Source: Burkholderia cepacia ATCC 25416
GTDB taxonomy: Bacteria > Pseudomonadota > Gammaproteobacteria > Burkholderiales > Burkholderiaceae
Direction of reading: 5' to 3'
Assembly (NCBI RefSeq): GCF_001411495.1
Contig: NZ_CP012982.1
Location: forward strand, 2,790,001 to 2,854,000
Length of the DNA: 64,000 nucleotides
Shown piece after piece: positions 35,809-44,448 of the stretch. The position numbers and the translations under genes were made by a program. Within the stretch, counting starts at the first letter, position 1. Each line of letters opens with the position of its first letter. Under the pieces are notes generated by a model. The model saw only the letters and a list, made by a program, of their open reading frames with translations. It was not told the DNA's origin and did no database searches.

Positions 35809-37946
35809 ACGAAGCCGCATGCATGGAGCCGGGCACCGGCGTGGAGAACGTCGCGCGAAACGATCGAGGCGCGCGCGCGGTGCCGCTGCGGAAACTCTAC
35901 ACGCGCAGCGATCTCGACGCCGTCGCGCATCTCGACGGCATGCCCGGAGCGTGGCCCTATGTGCGCGGGCCGTACGCGTCGATGTATACCGATCGCCCAT
36001 GGACGATCCGGCAATACACGGGGCATGCCGACGCCGCAGACTCCAATCTCGCGTTTCGCACGGCACTCGAGCAGGGCGCGCAGGGGTTGTCCGTGGCATT
36101 CGACCTGGCAACGCAGCGGGGTTACGACTCGGACTGCACCGAGGCGCGGGCCGACGTCGGCGTGGCCGGCGTCGCGATCGATACGGTCGAGGACATGGTG
36201 CGGCTGTTCGACGGCATTGCGCTCGACGCGACGACCGTGTCGATGACGATGAATGGCGCGGTCCTGCCGATCATGGCGGCGTTCGTCGTGGCCGCCGAGG
36301 AGCAGGGCGTGCCGCCCGAGCGGATCGGCGGGACGATTCAGAACGACATCCTGAAGGAGTACATGGTCCGCAATACGTGGATCTTCGAGCCGGAGCCGTC
36401 GATGCGGATCGTCGCCGACGTCGCGTTGTGGCTCGCGCGGCATGCACCGCGCTTCAATGCGCTGTCGGTGTCGGGATATCACTTCCAGGAAGCCGGCGCC
36501 GATGCCGTGCTCGAGCTCGCGCTGACGCTGTCGAACGCGCGCGCGTACGTCGACACGCTGGCCGCACGCGGCATGCCTGCGGATGAAGCCTGCTCCCGTT
36601 TGAGCTTTTTCTTCGGCGTCGGCAGCGATTTCTATACGGAAATCGCCAAGCTGCGCGCGGCGCGCCTGCTGTGGGCGGAGATCGCACACGCGTGCGGCGC
36701 GCGTTCGCCCCGGGCGTGCGCACTGCGCATGCATTGCCAGACGTCGGGCTGGTCGTTGACGGCACAGGAGCCGGAAAACAACATCGTTCGCGTGACGGCG
36801 CAGGCGATGGCCGCGGCGTTCGGCGGCACGCAGTCGCTGCACACGAATGCGTACGATGAAGCGCTTGCACTGCCTTCCGCCGCGGCGGCGCGCCTCGCGC
36901 GCAATACGCAGCTGATTCTGCAGCATGAAACGGGACTGTGCGACACGGTCGATCCGTGGGCCGGCTCGTACATGATGGAGTCGCTGACGGACGACATCGC
37001 GACACGCGTGCGCGCCGAGCTGGCCGCTATCGACGCGCAGGGTGGCGTGATCGCCGCGATCGAGTCCGGCTGGGTCAAGCGGCGCTTGCTGCGCGCCGCG
37101 GCCGCGACGCAGGCGCAGGTCGATTCGGGGCGCCGGACCGTGGTTGGCGTGAACCGTTTCGTCGCGGACGAACCGACTGGCGAATTCATGGTGTGCGAGA
37201 TCGACGGCCGTCACGTGCGTGCCGGGCAGGCGCGGCGAATCGCAGCCGTCAAGGCCGCGCGCGATCCGGCGCGGGTTGCGACGGCGTTGCAGCGGCTGGC
37301 CGACGCCGCGCGCGACGGCACCGGAAACCTGCTGGCACTGGCGATCGACTGCATGCGGGCACGTGCGAGCGTCGGGGAGTGTACGCGCGCGCTGGAATCG
37401 GTATGGCCGCGGCATGTCGTGGCGGTGGAAGCGGACGGCGAGGGCGTCTACGGCGAACATCGGCGAGGCGACGCTGCATGGCGGGCGGCGAAGGGCTGCG
37501 TCGACCGGCTGGCGCAACGCGTGGGACGCAGGCCGCGCATCATGATCGCCAAGCTCGGCCAGGACGGACACGACCGCGGTGCGGCCGTCGTCGCAGCTGC
37601 GCTCGAGGACGCCGGATTCGACGTCCTGCGCCTGCCGCTGTTTCAGCAGCCGGCATGTGTGGCGGCAGCCGCGCAGGCGTATGGCGCCGACATCGTGGGC
37701 ATTTCGTCGTTGTCGGGTGCCCACCTCGAACTGGTCGAAGGGCTACTCCACGCACTGGCGTCGTATGACGCCGCGATTCAGGTGGTGTTGGGCGGAATCT
37801 TTCCCGCAGCGGATGCGCGACACCTGAAGATGAAGGGTGTCGCGGCGACGTTCGGGCCCGGCGCACCGATCGACGCTATCGCCGAAGCGCTGTGCGCATG
37901 TATCGAGCGGGCTCGGTGTGGACACCTGGCGGCGGGCGCCAGCTGA
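35805..37946 (+). CDS. Methylmalonyl-CoA mutase-type, adenosylcobalamin enzyme
   Basis: Single-chain acyl-CoA mutase of 713 aa, with TIM-barrel and B12-binding domains in one protein. Substrate channel motif MYTDRPWTIRQYTGHADA (YxxxRPWTIRQY), SVAFDLATQRGYDSD, catalytic His in VSGYHFQEAGADA, and GGTQSLHTNAYDEALALP. C-terminal cobalamin domain has DGHDRGAAVVAAALEDAGFDV (base-off DxHxxG) and GISSLSGAHL. Usual products are the interconversion of succinyl-CoA and methylmalonyl-CoA, though related mutases use isobutyryl-, 2-hydroxyisobutyryl- or ethylmalonyl-CoA. Position, coupled to the LnmK-like gene at the end of the Nit1C operon, suggests a dedicated supply of methylmalonyl-CoA and not general propionate metabolism. 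Confidence 0.88.
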   Translation: MNEAACMEPGTGVENVARNDRGARAVPLRKLYTRSDLDAVAHLDGMPGAWPYVRGPYASMYTDRPWTIRQYTGHADAADSNLAFRTALEQGAQGLSVAFDLATQRGYDSDCTEARADVGVAGVAIDTVEDMVRLFDGIALDATTVSMTMNGAVLPIMAAFVVAAEEQGVPPERIGGTIQNDILKEYMVRNTWIFEPEPSMRIVADVALWLARHAPRFNALSVSGYHFQEAGADAVLELALTLSNARAYVDTLAARGMPADEACSRLSFFFGVGSDFYTEIAKLRAARLLWAEIAHACGARSPRACALRMHCQTSGWSLTAQEPENNIVRVTAQAMAAAFGGTQSLHTNAYDEALALPSAAAARLARNTQLILQHETGLCDTVDPWAGSYMMESLTDDIATRVRAELAAIDAQGGVIAAIESGWVKRRLLRAAAATQAQVDSGRRTVVGVNRFVADEPTGEFMVCEIDGRHVRAGQARRIAAVKAARDPARVATALQRLADAARDGTGNLLALAIDCMRARASVGECTRALESVWPRHVVAVEADGEGVYGEHRRGDAAWRAAKGCVDRLAQRVGRRPRIMIAKLGQDGHDRGAAVVAAALEDAGFDVLRLPLFQQPACVAAAAQAYGADIVGISSLSGAHLELVEGLLHALASYDAAIQVVLGGIFPAADARHLKMKGVAATFGPGAPIDAIAEALCACIERARCGHLAAGAS

Positions 37947-38052
37947 CGCTTCCTCGTGCGCCGCAACAAGTCCGTGATGGAACGCGTGCGCGATTTCGGC
38001 GCGCAACTGCATACGGTATTGCTCGCCGGCGTCGTATGCGCGAGCAGCGATC

Positions 38053-38073
38053 TTTATCACCGCAGCAGATAAA
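38053..38073. promoter_or_regulatory. Inverted repeat TTTATC-N9-GATAAA upstream of the sulfonate operon
   Basis: Perfect 6-bp arms, AT-rich within a GC-rich spacer, about 80 bases before the dioxygenase start. AT-rich dyads of this kind are typical targets of CysB/SsuR-type LysR regulators of sulfur starvation. Regulator identity is inference. Confidence 0.4.
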
Positions 38074-38149
38074 CGTATCCGAATCGCTTCGTTGACGCAC
38101 GCCGGCACGCCCTCGTAGATTCGCGTTTTGACCGAATCAGGGCCATGCC

Positions 38150-39076
38150 GTGACGACTACCGCCATTCGCGACGCCGCAACGCTATCCGCTGGACATCCT
38201 GCCTTGCGGCCGGACGGCGCGGCGCAGCATTTCGACATCGTGCCGTTCGACGCGCCGCTCGGCGCCGAAGTGATCGGCCTCGACCTGTCGCAACCGCTCG
38301 ACGCCGGCGACTTCGCGCGCGTCCATCGCGCGCATCTCGATCACCACGTGCTGGTGTTTCGCGACCAGCGCATCACGCCGGACGAGCACATCGCGTTCAG
38401 CCGCCGCTTCGGCCCGCTGCAGATTCACGTGCTGCACCAGTTCGCGCTGGCCGGCCACCCGGAAGTGCTGATCGTGTCGAACATCGTCGAGAACGGCAAA
38501 CCGGTCGGGCTCGGCGATGCCGGCCATTTCTGGCACTCCGACCTGTCGTACAAGGAAAAACCGAGCCTCGGCTCGCTGCTGCACGCGCAGGAACTGCCGG
38601 CGGAAGGCGGCGATACGCTGTTCGCGAACATGCATCTCGCGTGGGACACGCTGCCCGCGCACCTGCGCCGCGCAGTCGAAGGGCGGCGCGCCGAGCATAC
38701 GTATCTCGCGCGCTATGCGGAACTGCAGGCGCGCAGCCCGTGGCGGCCCAACCTGTCGCCCGAGCAGATCGCGCAGGTCGAGGCGGTCGTTCATCCGGTC
38801 GTGCGCACCCATCCTGAAACCGGCCGAAAGGCACTGTTCGTCAGCGAGCATTTCACGACGCGCATCATCGGCTTGCCCGACGACGAAAGCCGCGCGCTGC
38901 TCGACGAACTGTTCGCGCACAGCGTGCGCGCCGAGCACCTGTATCGGCATGCGTGGCGCGACCACGACCTCGTGTTCTGGGACAACCGTTCGCTGATGCA
39001 TCTCGCCGCCGGCACGCCCGACCACCTGCGCCGCAAGCTGTACCGCACGACGATCGAGGGCGATGCGCCTTTCTGA
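38150..39076 (+). CDS. TauD-family Fe(II)/2-oxoglutarate dioxygenase
   Basis: Soluble oxygenase of 308 aa that would hydroxylate an organosulfonate or similar compound so that sulfite is released. Start GTG at 38150 with CAGGG about 8 bases upstream. Iron ligands His129 and Asp131 (GHFWHSDLSYKEKPS) and His284 (SLMHLAAG); Arg295 in HLRRKLYRT for 2-oxoglutarate. FHSR-like fold start GAEVIGLDLSQPLD is typical of TauD and alkylsulfatase relatives. The three transporter genes follow directly. The exact substrate (taurine, alkanesulfonate, sulfate ester) cannot be decided. Confidence 0.88.
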   Translation: MTTTAIRDAATLSAGHPALRPDGAAQHFDIVPFDAPLGAEVIGLDLSQPLDAGDFARVHRAHLDHHVLVFRDQRITPDEHIAFSRRFGPLQIHVLHQFALAGHPEVLIVSNIVENGKPVGLGDAGHFWHSDLSYKEKPSLGSLLHAQELPAEGGDTLFANMHLAWDTLPAHLRRAVEGRRAEHTYLARYAELQARSPWRPNLSPEQIAQVEAVVHPVVRTHPETGRKALFVSEHFTTRIIGLPDDESRALLDELFAHSVRAEHLYRHAWRDHDLVFWDNRSLMHLAAGTPDHLRRKLYRTTIEGDAPF

Positions 39077-39124
39077 GCCGCGCGCCGCGTCATTCATTCC
39101 TGCCCCTTCCTGACCGGAGTTCCG

Positions 39125-40156
39125 ATGTCGTTTTCGTTCTTGCCGGCGCGTCGCGCGCTGGCGGCCACGCTCACCGCCGCGCTCGCCTTTGCGGGTGCGA
39201 TCATCCCGCAAGCCGCGCACGCGGAGGGCCGCATCCGCATCGCCGAGCAGTTCGGCGTCGTCTACCTGATGCTGAACGTCGCGCGCGACCAGCAACTGAT
39301 CGAGAAGGAAGGGCGCAAGGCTGGCCTCGACATCAAGGTCGACTGGGTGCGGCTGTCGGGCGGCGCGGCCGTGAACGACGCGCTGCTGTCCGGCGCGGTC
39401 GACGTCGCGGGCGCGGGCGTCGGTCCGCTCTTGACCGTGTGGGATCGCACGCGCGGCCGGCAGAACGTGAAGGGTGTCGCGTCGCTCGGCAATTTTCCGT
39501 ACTACCTCGTGAGCAGCAACCCCAACGTGAAGACGATCGCCGACCTGAGCGCGAAGGACCGCATTGCGGTGCCGGCGGTCGGCGTGTCGGTGCAGTCGCG
39601 CGTGCTGCAGTACGCGGCCGCGAAGCAGTGGGGCGACAAGCAGTTCGACAAGCTCGATGCGCTGACGCAGGCGATTCCGCATCCGGACGCGACGGCCGCG
39701 ATTCTCGCGAACAGCAACGTGATTACCGGTCACTTCGGCAATCCGCCGTTCCAGGAGCAGGAACTCGCCGGCAACCCGAACGCGCACATCGTGCTGAATT
39801 CGTATGACGTGCTCGGTGGCCCGAGTTCCGCGACGGTGCTGTACGCGACCGAGAAATTCCGCGACGACAACCCGAAGACCTACCGTGCGTTCGTCGCCGC
39901 ACTGGCCAACGCCGCACGGCAGATCGCGGCCGATCCGGAGCGCGCGGCCGACACCTATATTCGCGTGAACGGTTCGAAGATCGATCGCGCGCTGCTGCTG
40001 AAGATCCTGCGCAATCCGCAGGTGCAGTTCAAGACCGCGCCGCAGAATACGCTGCCGCTCGCGCAGTTCATGCATCGCACCGGCGCGATCCGCAACGAAC
40101 CGAAGTCGTGGCGCGATTATTTCTTCGACGATCCGGCGACGGCCGGCGGCAGTTGA
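39125..40156 (+). CDS. SsuA/TauA-like sulfonate ABC substrate-binding protein
   Basis: Periplasmic binding protein of 343 aa. Signal peptide about 1-36 cleaved after AHA (QAAHA-EGRIRIAEQFG). The NMT1/SsuA-like fold shows in DIKVDWVRLSGGAAVNDALLSGAVDVAGAGVGP and in the C-terminal TYIRVNGSKIDRALLLKIL. GGAG lies about 8 bases before the ATG. The gene pairs with the dioxygenase upstream and the ATPase and permease downstream. Nitrate or aromatic-sulfonate uptake is possible, but the dioxygenase favours an organosulfonate. Confidence 0.87.
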   Translation: MSFSFLPARRALAATLTAALAFAGAIIPQAAHAEGRIRIAEQFGVVYLMLNVARDQQLIEKEGRKAGLDIKVDWVRLSGGAAVNDALLSGAVDVAGAGVGPLLTVWDRTRGRQNVKGVASLGNFPYYLVSSNPNVKTIADLSAKDRIAVPAVGVSVQSRVLQYAAAKQWGDKQFDKLDALTQAIPHPDATAAILANSNVITGHFGNPPFQEQELAGNPNAHIVLNSYDVLGGPSSATVLYATEKFRDDNPKTYRAFVAALANAARQIAADPERAADTYIRVNGSKIDRALLLKILRNPQVQFKTAPQNTLPLAQFMHRTGAIRNEPKSWRDYFFDDPATAGGS

Positions 40157-40283
40157 ACGGCGCCGATGCTGTGACGCCGCGATCGACGCTTATGCGTCGG
40201 CGCGGTTTCGATATGCGCAATCGATGGTTGGTCCACACGGTGCCCGGCCGTATGTTGATGCTTTTCCCGCAAGAGATTCGATC

Positions 40284-41213
40284 GTGAACGCCACTTCTCC
40301 CCGAACCTGGTTGCCGCCGTATGCGGCACGTGGCGGCGCGTCGCCGGCCACGTCTGCCGTGCCCGATACGCGTGCCGACGGTCGCCCGGCCGCGAACGCC
40401 GCGCAGGCCGGCACGCACAGCGAACGCCTGCTGGCGATCGACCGGGTCAGCCTCGAATACCGCAGCGGCGCGCGGATCGTTCGCGCGACGCATCAGGTGA
40501 GCTTCGACGTGTACGGCAGCGACCGCTTCGTGCTGCTCGGCCCGTCGGGGTGCGGGAAGTCGACGTTGCTGAAGGCGATCGCCGGCTTCATCGAGCCCGT
40601 CTCGGGTTCGATCGCGCTCGACGGCCGGCCCGTAAGCGGGCCGGGGCCCGACCGCATCGTCGTGTTCCAGGAGTTCGATCAGTTGCCGCCGTGGAAGACG
40701 GTCGCCGAGAACGTCGCGTTTCCGTTGCGCGTCGCCGCGAAGCTGTCGCGCGTCGAAGCACGCGAGCGCGCGCTGCACTATCTCGACAAGGTCGGCCTCG
40801 GCACGTTTGCCGATGCCTATCCGCATACGCTGTCGGGCGGCATGAAGCAGCGCGTCGCGATTGCGAGGGCGCTGGCGATGCAGCCGCGCGTGCTGCTGAT
40901 GGACGAGCCGTTCGCGGCGCTCGATGCGCTCACGCGCCGCAAGATGCAGGAGGAACTGCTGCGGCTGTGGGACGAGTTCCGCTTCACGCTGCTGTTCGTC
41001 ACGCACTCGATCGAAGAGGCGCTCGTGGTCGGCAACCGGATTCTGCTGCTGTCGCCGCATCCGGGCCGCGTGCGCGCGGAGCTCAACAGCCACGAGCATT
41101 CGCTCGACAACGTCGATACCGGCGACTTCCGCGACAACGTCGCCCGGATTCACCGCCTGCTGTTCGACACCGACGCACCGCACGTACCGACGACCGAGGA
41201 CGCCGCATCATGA
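40284..41213 (+). CDS. SsuB/TauB-like ABC transporter ATPase
   Basis: Cytoplasmic ATPase of 309 aa from the GTG at 40284 (AAGAGA upstream); a frame to 40224 exists but is unlike the family. A long Pro/Ala-rich N-terminal extension of about 45 residues precedes the ABC domain. Walker A LGPSGCGKSTLL, Q-loop VVFQEFDQLPPWKT, signature TLSGGMKQRVAIARALAMQP, Walker B VLLMDEPFAALD, switch His in VTHSIEEAL. The LPPW and ALDALTRR features are those of the nitrate/sulfonate/taurine family. Ends on an ATGA overlap with the permease. Confidence 0.9.
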   Translation: MNATSPRTWLPPYAARGGASPATSAVPDTRADGRPAANAAQAGTHSERLLAIDRVSLEYRSGARIVRATHQVSFDVYGSDRFVLLGPSGCGKSTLLKAIAGFIEPVSGSIALDGRPVSGPGPDRIVVFQEFDQLPPWKTVAENVAFPLRVAAKLSRVEARERALHYLDKVGLGTFADAYPHTLSGGMKQRVAIARALAMQPRVLLMDEPFAALDALTRRKMQEELLRLWDEFRFTLLFVTHSIEEALVVGNRILLLSPHPGRVRAELNSHEHSLDNVDTGDFRDNVARIHRLLFDTDAPHVPTTEDAAS

Positions 41214-42097
41214 GTACGATCGATCCGGCCCTGCCGCCGCGGCCGCCCGTGCGCGACGAATACACGCGCACGCTCGACGCGCTGCCCGACGCCGAACGCG
41301 CGGCGCCCGCGCCGCTGCTGCGCCGCATCGCCGGCGCAGCGTGGTTTCGCCGCAGCGTCATCGCGCTCGTGCTGATCGCCGTCTGGGAGATCGTCGCGCG
41401 CATCGTCGCGAACGATCTGCTCGTCCCGACCTTCGGCGCGACGCTGGCTGCGTTCGTGCAGGGCATCGAGTCGGGCGAACTGCTCGTCAAGACGGGCATC
41501 TCGATGTCGGTTCTGCTCCGCGGCTATGCGCTGGGCGTGCTGCTGGCGTTCGCGCTGACGTCGCTCGCGGTATCGACGCGCATCGGTCGCGATCTGCTGA
41601 CGATGCTCACGTCGATGTTCAATCCGCTGCCGTCCATTGCGTTGTTGCCGATCGCGCTGCTGTGGTTCGGGCTCGGCACCGGAAGCCTGCTGTTCGTGCT
41701 CGTGCATGCGGTGCTGTGGCCGCTCGCGCTGAGCATGTATACCGGCTTCGCCGGCGTACCCGTCACGCTGAAAATGGCCGGACGCAACTACGGGCTCACC
41801 GGCCTGCGCCAGATCGCGCTGATCCTCGTGCCTGCCGCGCTGCCGTCGATCCTGTCGGGGCTGCGCGTCGGCTGGGCATTCGCGTGGCGCACGCTGATCG
41901 CGGCCGAGCTCGTGTTCGGCGCGAGCGCGGGGCAAGGCGGGCTCGGCTGGTACATCTTCCAGAACCGCAACGAGCTGTACACGGATCGCGTGTTCGCGGG
42001 CCTCGCGGCCGTCATCGTGATCGGGCTGCTGGTCGAGAACCTCGTGTTCGATACGCTCGAACGCGCGACCGTGCGGCGCTGGGGCATTCAGCACTGA
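41210..42097 (+). CDS. SsuC/TauC-like ABC permease
   Basis: Inner-membrane permease of 295 aa with about six helices, beginning near residue 50 after a hydrophilic N-terminus. Family landmarks: FNPLPSIALLPIALLWFGLGTGS and the EAA-like loop AGRNYGLTGLRQIALILVPAALPSILSGLRVGWAFAWRTLIAAELV, then GLGWYIFQNRNELYTDRVFAGL. It forms the transport complex with the two preceding proteins. Start overlaps the ATPase stop. Confidence 0.9.
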   Translation: MSTIDPALPPRPPVRDEYTRTLDALPDAERAAPAPLLRRIAGAAWFRRSVIALVLIAVWEIVARIVANDLLVPTFGATLAAFVQGIESGELLVKTGISMSVLLRGYALGVLLAFALTSLAVSTRIGRDLLTMLTSMFNPLPSIALLPIALLWFGLGTGSLLFVLVHAVLWPLALSMYTGFAGVPVTLKMAGRNYGLTGLRQIALILVPAALPSILSGLRVGWAFAWRTLIAAELVFGASAGQGGLGWYIFQNRNELYTDRVFAGLAAVIVIGLLVENLVFDTLERATVRRWGIQH

Positions 42098-42364
42098 CGC
42101 GTCGGGACGCGATCAGTCCGGGCCCATGCGTGACGTAAGCTGAAATCGGCTTTTCACGCGGGGCGGGTGGGTCCCAATACTTGCGGACGGCGCGTCACAT
42201 ACGCCGCGTAGCGGATACCGCGTCGCGCGCTGCCGCGACGTGCCCCGATCCACCGGAACAGGGGCCTGCCGAATGACTGCCCGTGATGCGGTCGATCCGC
42301 GCGACGCATGGCGCGACGCGCGCGGGTGCACTGCTCGATGCAGCGGCAAGGGGAGCTGGACGGG

Positions 42365-42889
42365 TCACAGCTTGCCCGGCCTCGGGTCAGGCACGAAACC
42401 GTCGCGGTTCGGCATCTTCACGCGCGGCAGCGTGCGCGCGTCGAGTTGGGCGTCGCCGGGCACGATGCCGTTCAGGTGGAGGACGTACGCAGTGACCGCA
42501 TAGACGTCGTCCGCGCTCAGCGATTGCGGCGCGTTGTACGGCATCGCACGGCGAATGTAGTCGAACAGCGTCGTCGCGTACGGCCAGTAGCTGCCGACCG
42601 TCTTTTTGGGCTTCGCGCTCGCGAGCGAGCCGATGCCGCCGACGAGCGGATCGCCGACACCGCCTTCGCCGCCGGCGCCGTGACACATCGCGCATTTGTC
42701 GGCGAACACGTGGCCGCCGCGTGCGACCGTGCCCGCGCCGGGTGGCAGGCCGGTGCCGTCCGGGGCGACGTCGATGTCCCACGCGGCGAGCGCCGCGCGA
42801 TCGACTGGCTGTCCGAGGCCGAAGCCGGCGCCGAACGCGCCCGACGTTATCGCGCAGCCCGCCAGCAGGCAAACGAGCACCTTACGCAT
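42365..42889 (-). CDS. c-type cytochrome, electron acceptor of the sulfite dehydrogenase
   Basis: Periplasmic monohaem cytochrome of 174 aa. Signal peptide about 1-20 (VCLLAGCAITSGAFGAGF). Haem site C66-A-M-C69-H70, distal Met probably in RRAMPYNAPQSLS. The haem domain and C-terminal TLPRVKMPNRDGFVPDPRP are typical of SoxD/SorB-like subunits. The gene overlaps the end of the molybdenum subunit gene by 8 bases, so the pair is coupled. It passes electrons from sulfite oxidation to the respiratory chain. Confidence 0.87.
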   Translation of the reverse strand: MRKVLVCLLAGCAITSGAFGAGFGLGQPVDRAALAAWDIDVAPDGTGLPPGAGTVARGGHVFADKCAMCHGAGGEGGVGDPLVGGIGSLASAKPKKTVGSYWPYATTLFDYIRRAMPYNAPQSLSADDVYAVTAYVLHLNGIVPGDAQLDARTLPRVKMPNRDGFVPDPRPGKL

Positions 42890-44138
42890 TGCGCACCTCG
42901 CCGTCCGTGCCGACGCGCCAGTTCTGAATGCCGTTGTAGTGATACTGCGAGTTCAGGCCGCGCGCGGCGACGAGCGCGTCGCGGGTCGGCTGCACGTAGC
43001 CGGTTTCGTCGGTTGCCCGGCTTTGCAGGTCGGCCGGCTCGCCGCGCCATATCCAGTCGGCCTCGAAGCGCGTCAATGCGCGGTCGCGCGCGTCGCCGGC
43101 GAGCCGTGCCGGCCGCCACGTGCGACCGCCGTCGGTCGACACGTCGACGGCGCGAATTCGGCCACGGCCCGACCACGCGTAGCCGCTGATCGGGTAATAG
43201 CCGTGCGCGGCGAGCCGGTGCCCGGCCGATGGCCGCGTGATGACCGACTTCGCGTCCATCTCGAACACGAACTGGCGCGCGCAGCCGTCGGGCAGCAGAT
43301 TCGTATATTTCGACGTTTCCTCGCGCGTCATCTCCGGCGCGCGCACCAGTTTCAGCCGTCGCAGCCACTTGATGTTCGTATTGCCTTCGAAACCCGGCAC
43401 GATCAGCCGCACCGGGTAGCCGTTCTCCGGGCGCAGCCGTTCGCCGTTCTGCGCATAGACGACCAGCGCGCGCTCGAGGATCCGGTCGAGCGGCAGGCTG
43501 CGCGTCATCGCCGCGCCGTCCGCGCCTTCGGCGAGCAGCCAGCGTGCGTCGGCATCGACGCCCGTTTCATCGAGCAGCGTCGACAGCCGGACGCCGGTCC
43601 ATTCGCAGCACGACAGCAACCCGTGCGTGAACTGAACGGGCAGCCCGCTCGGGCCGTTCCATTCGCTGCCCGTGTTGCCCGAGCATTCGAGGAAGTGGAT
43701 CCGCGATTCGGACGGAAAACGCAGCAGGTCGTCGATCGTGAAGACGCGCGGCTCGCGCACGAGGCCGTGCACGACGACGCGATGGCGCTGCGCATCGATA
43801 TCCGGCACGCCCGCGTGATGACGCTCGTAGACGAGCCCGTTCGGCGTGATGTCGCCGAACAGGTCGGCGAGCGGCGTCATCGACGAGCCGGAGCCGGGCA
43901 GCGCGGGCGTGCGGGCGCTGCGACGGATCACGTCGCGCTCGTGCTGCCCCGGCGCGCCGTACGGTGGCGACAGCAGCGGCGCACCGGGCGCGCGCGTCCA
44001 CGGAGGCACGTCGAGCGGCTGGCTCGCGAGCGCGCCGCCGGTGGGCAGCATCGCGGCCGCCCAGCCGCCGGCGAGTTGGCGCAGCGCCGCGCGCCGGCCG
44101 GAGCGCGGTGCTCGGGGAGGAAAACGGGAATCGGTCAT
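42882..44138 (-). CDS. SoxC-like molybdopterin sulfite dehydrogenase
   Basis: Periplasmic molybdenum enzyme of 418 aa. Start ATG at 44138; a longer frame to 44531 runs through the intergenic region and is rejected. A Tat-type signal is at 13-40 (SGRRAALRQLAGGWAAAML, twin Arg 15-16). Mo ligand Cys152 in HFLECSGNTGSEWNG. Substrate/cofactor segments RLIVPGFEGNTNIKWLRRLKLV and SGYAWSGRGRIRAVDVSTDGGRTW are typical of the sulfite oxidase family. SoxXYZAB are absent, so it probably oxidises free sulfite to sulfate, useful beside a sulfonate-cleaving operon. The cytochrome partner is downstream. Confidence 0.9.
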   Translation of the reverse strand: MTDSRFPPRAPRSGRRAALRQLAGGWAAAMLPTGGALASQPLDVPPWTRAPGAPLLSPPYGAPGQHERDVIRRSARTPALPGSGSSMTPLADLFGDITPNGLVYERHHAGVPDIDAQRHRVVVHGLVREPRVFTIDDLLRFPSESRIHFLECSGNTGSEWNGPSGLPVQFTHGLLSCCEWTGVRLSTLLDETGVDADARWLLAEGADGAAMTRSLPLDRILERALVVYAQNGERLRPENGYPVRLIVPGFEGNTNIKWLRRLKLVRAPEMTREETSKYTNLLPDGCARQFVFEMDAKSVITRPSAGHRLAAHGYYPISGYAWSGRGRIRAVDVSTDGGRTWRPARLAGDARDRALTRFEADWIWRGEPADLQSRATDETGYVQPTRDALVAARGLNSQYHYNGIQNWRVGTDGEVRNA

Positions 44139-44373
44139 GGTCGAGCGCGTGTAGCACGCGGGAGCCGCGCGGGGAAACGATGATTTTCGGCAACCGGGCG
44201 CGGCGCGGCAAACAACGATTCCCGCTTTGCTTATCGCGACTATTTCACGGGCGTACAACGCGTGGCCGGTCGAAGCGCTGAGTTCAGACGGAACGCTCTC
44301 CGCCTCGATGCTCGCCAACAATGCCGCCTGCCGAACCCGGCGTGATGTTATCCGGGGCGCCAACCAAAAAAAC

Positions 44374-44425
44374 TTGACGTTGAGAGCATATGCTCCTATT
44401 CTTCGTCTCAAGGGAGCATATGCTC
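44374..44425 (+). promoter_or_regulatory. Sigma-70 promoter with two GAGCATATGCTC operators
   Basis: TTGACG at 44374-44379 and TATTCT at 44397-44402 are spaced 17 bp. A perfect 12-bp palindrome GAGCATATGCTC lies between the boxes (44384-44395), and an identical one lies just downstream of the -10 box (44414-44425). Their centres are 30 bp apart, about three helical turns, on the same DNA face. This is a textbook layout for cooperative repression. The MarR-type regulator at 46685 is the nearest candidate. Confidence 0.75.
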
Positions 44426-44448
44426 TCACTTTCGAACGGAGCGAAACG

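Noticed and set aside
35652..37724. Minus-strand frame of 690 codons opposite the mutase
   Set aside because: Antisense of a clear B12-dependent mutase; composition is that of a shadow frame.
34893..37946. Possible 1017-aa fusion ending in the mutase
   Set aside because: The upstream part reads the LnmK-like gene out of frame; the ATG at 35805 with ATGA overlap is the sensible start.
38183..40075. Minus-strand frame of 630 codons opposite the dioxygenase and binding protein
   Set aside because: It spans two convincing genes and an intergenic gap; no recognisable domain.
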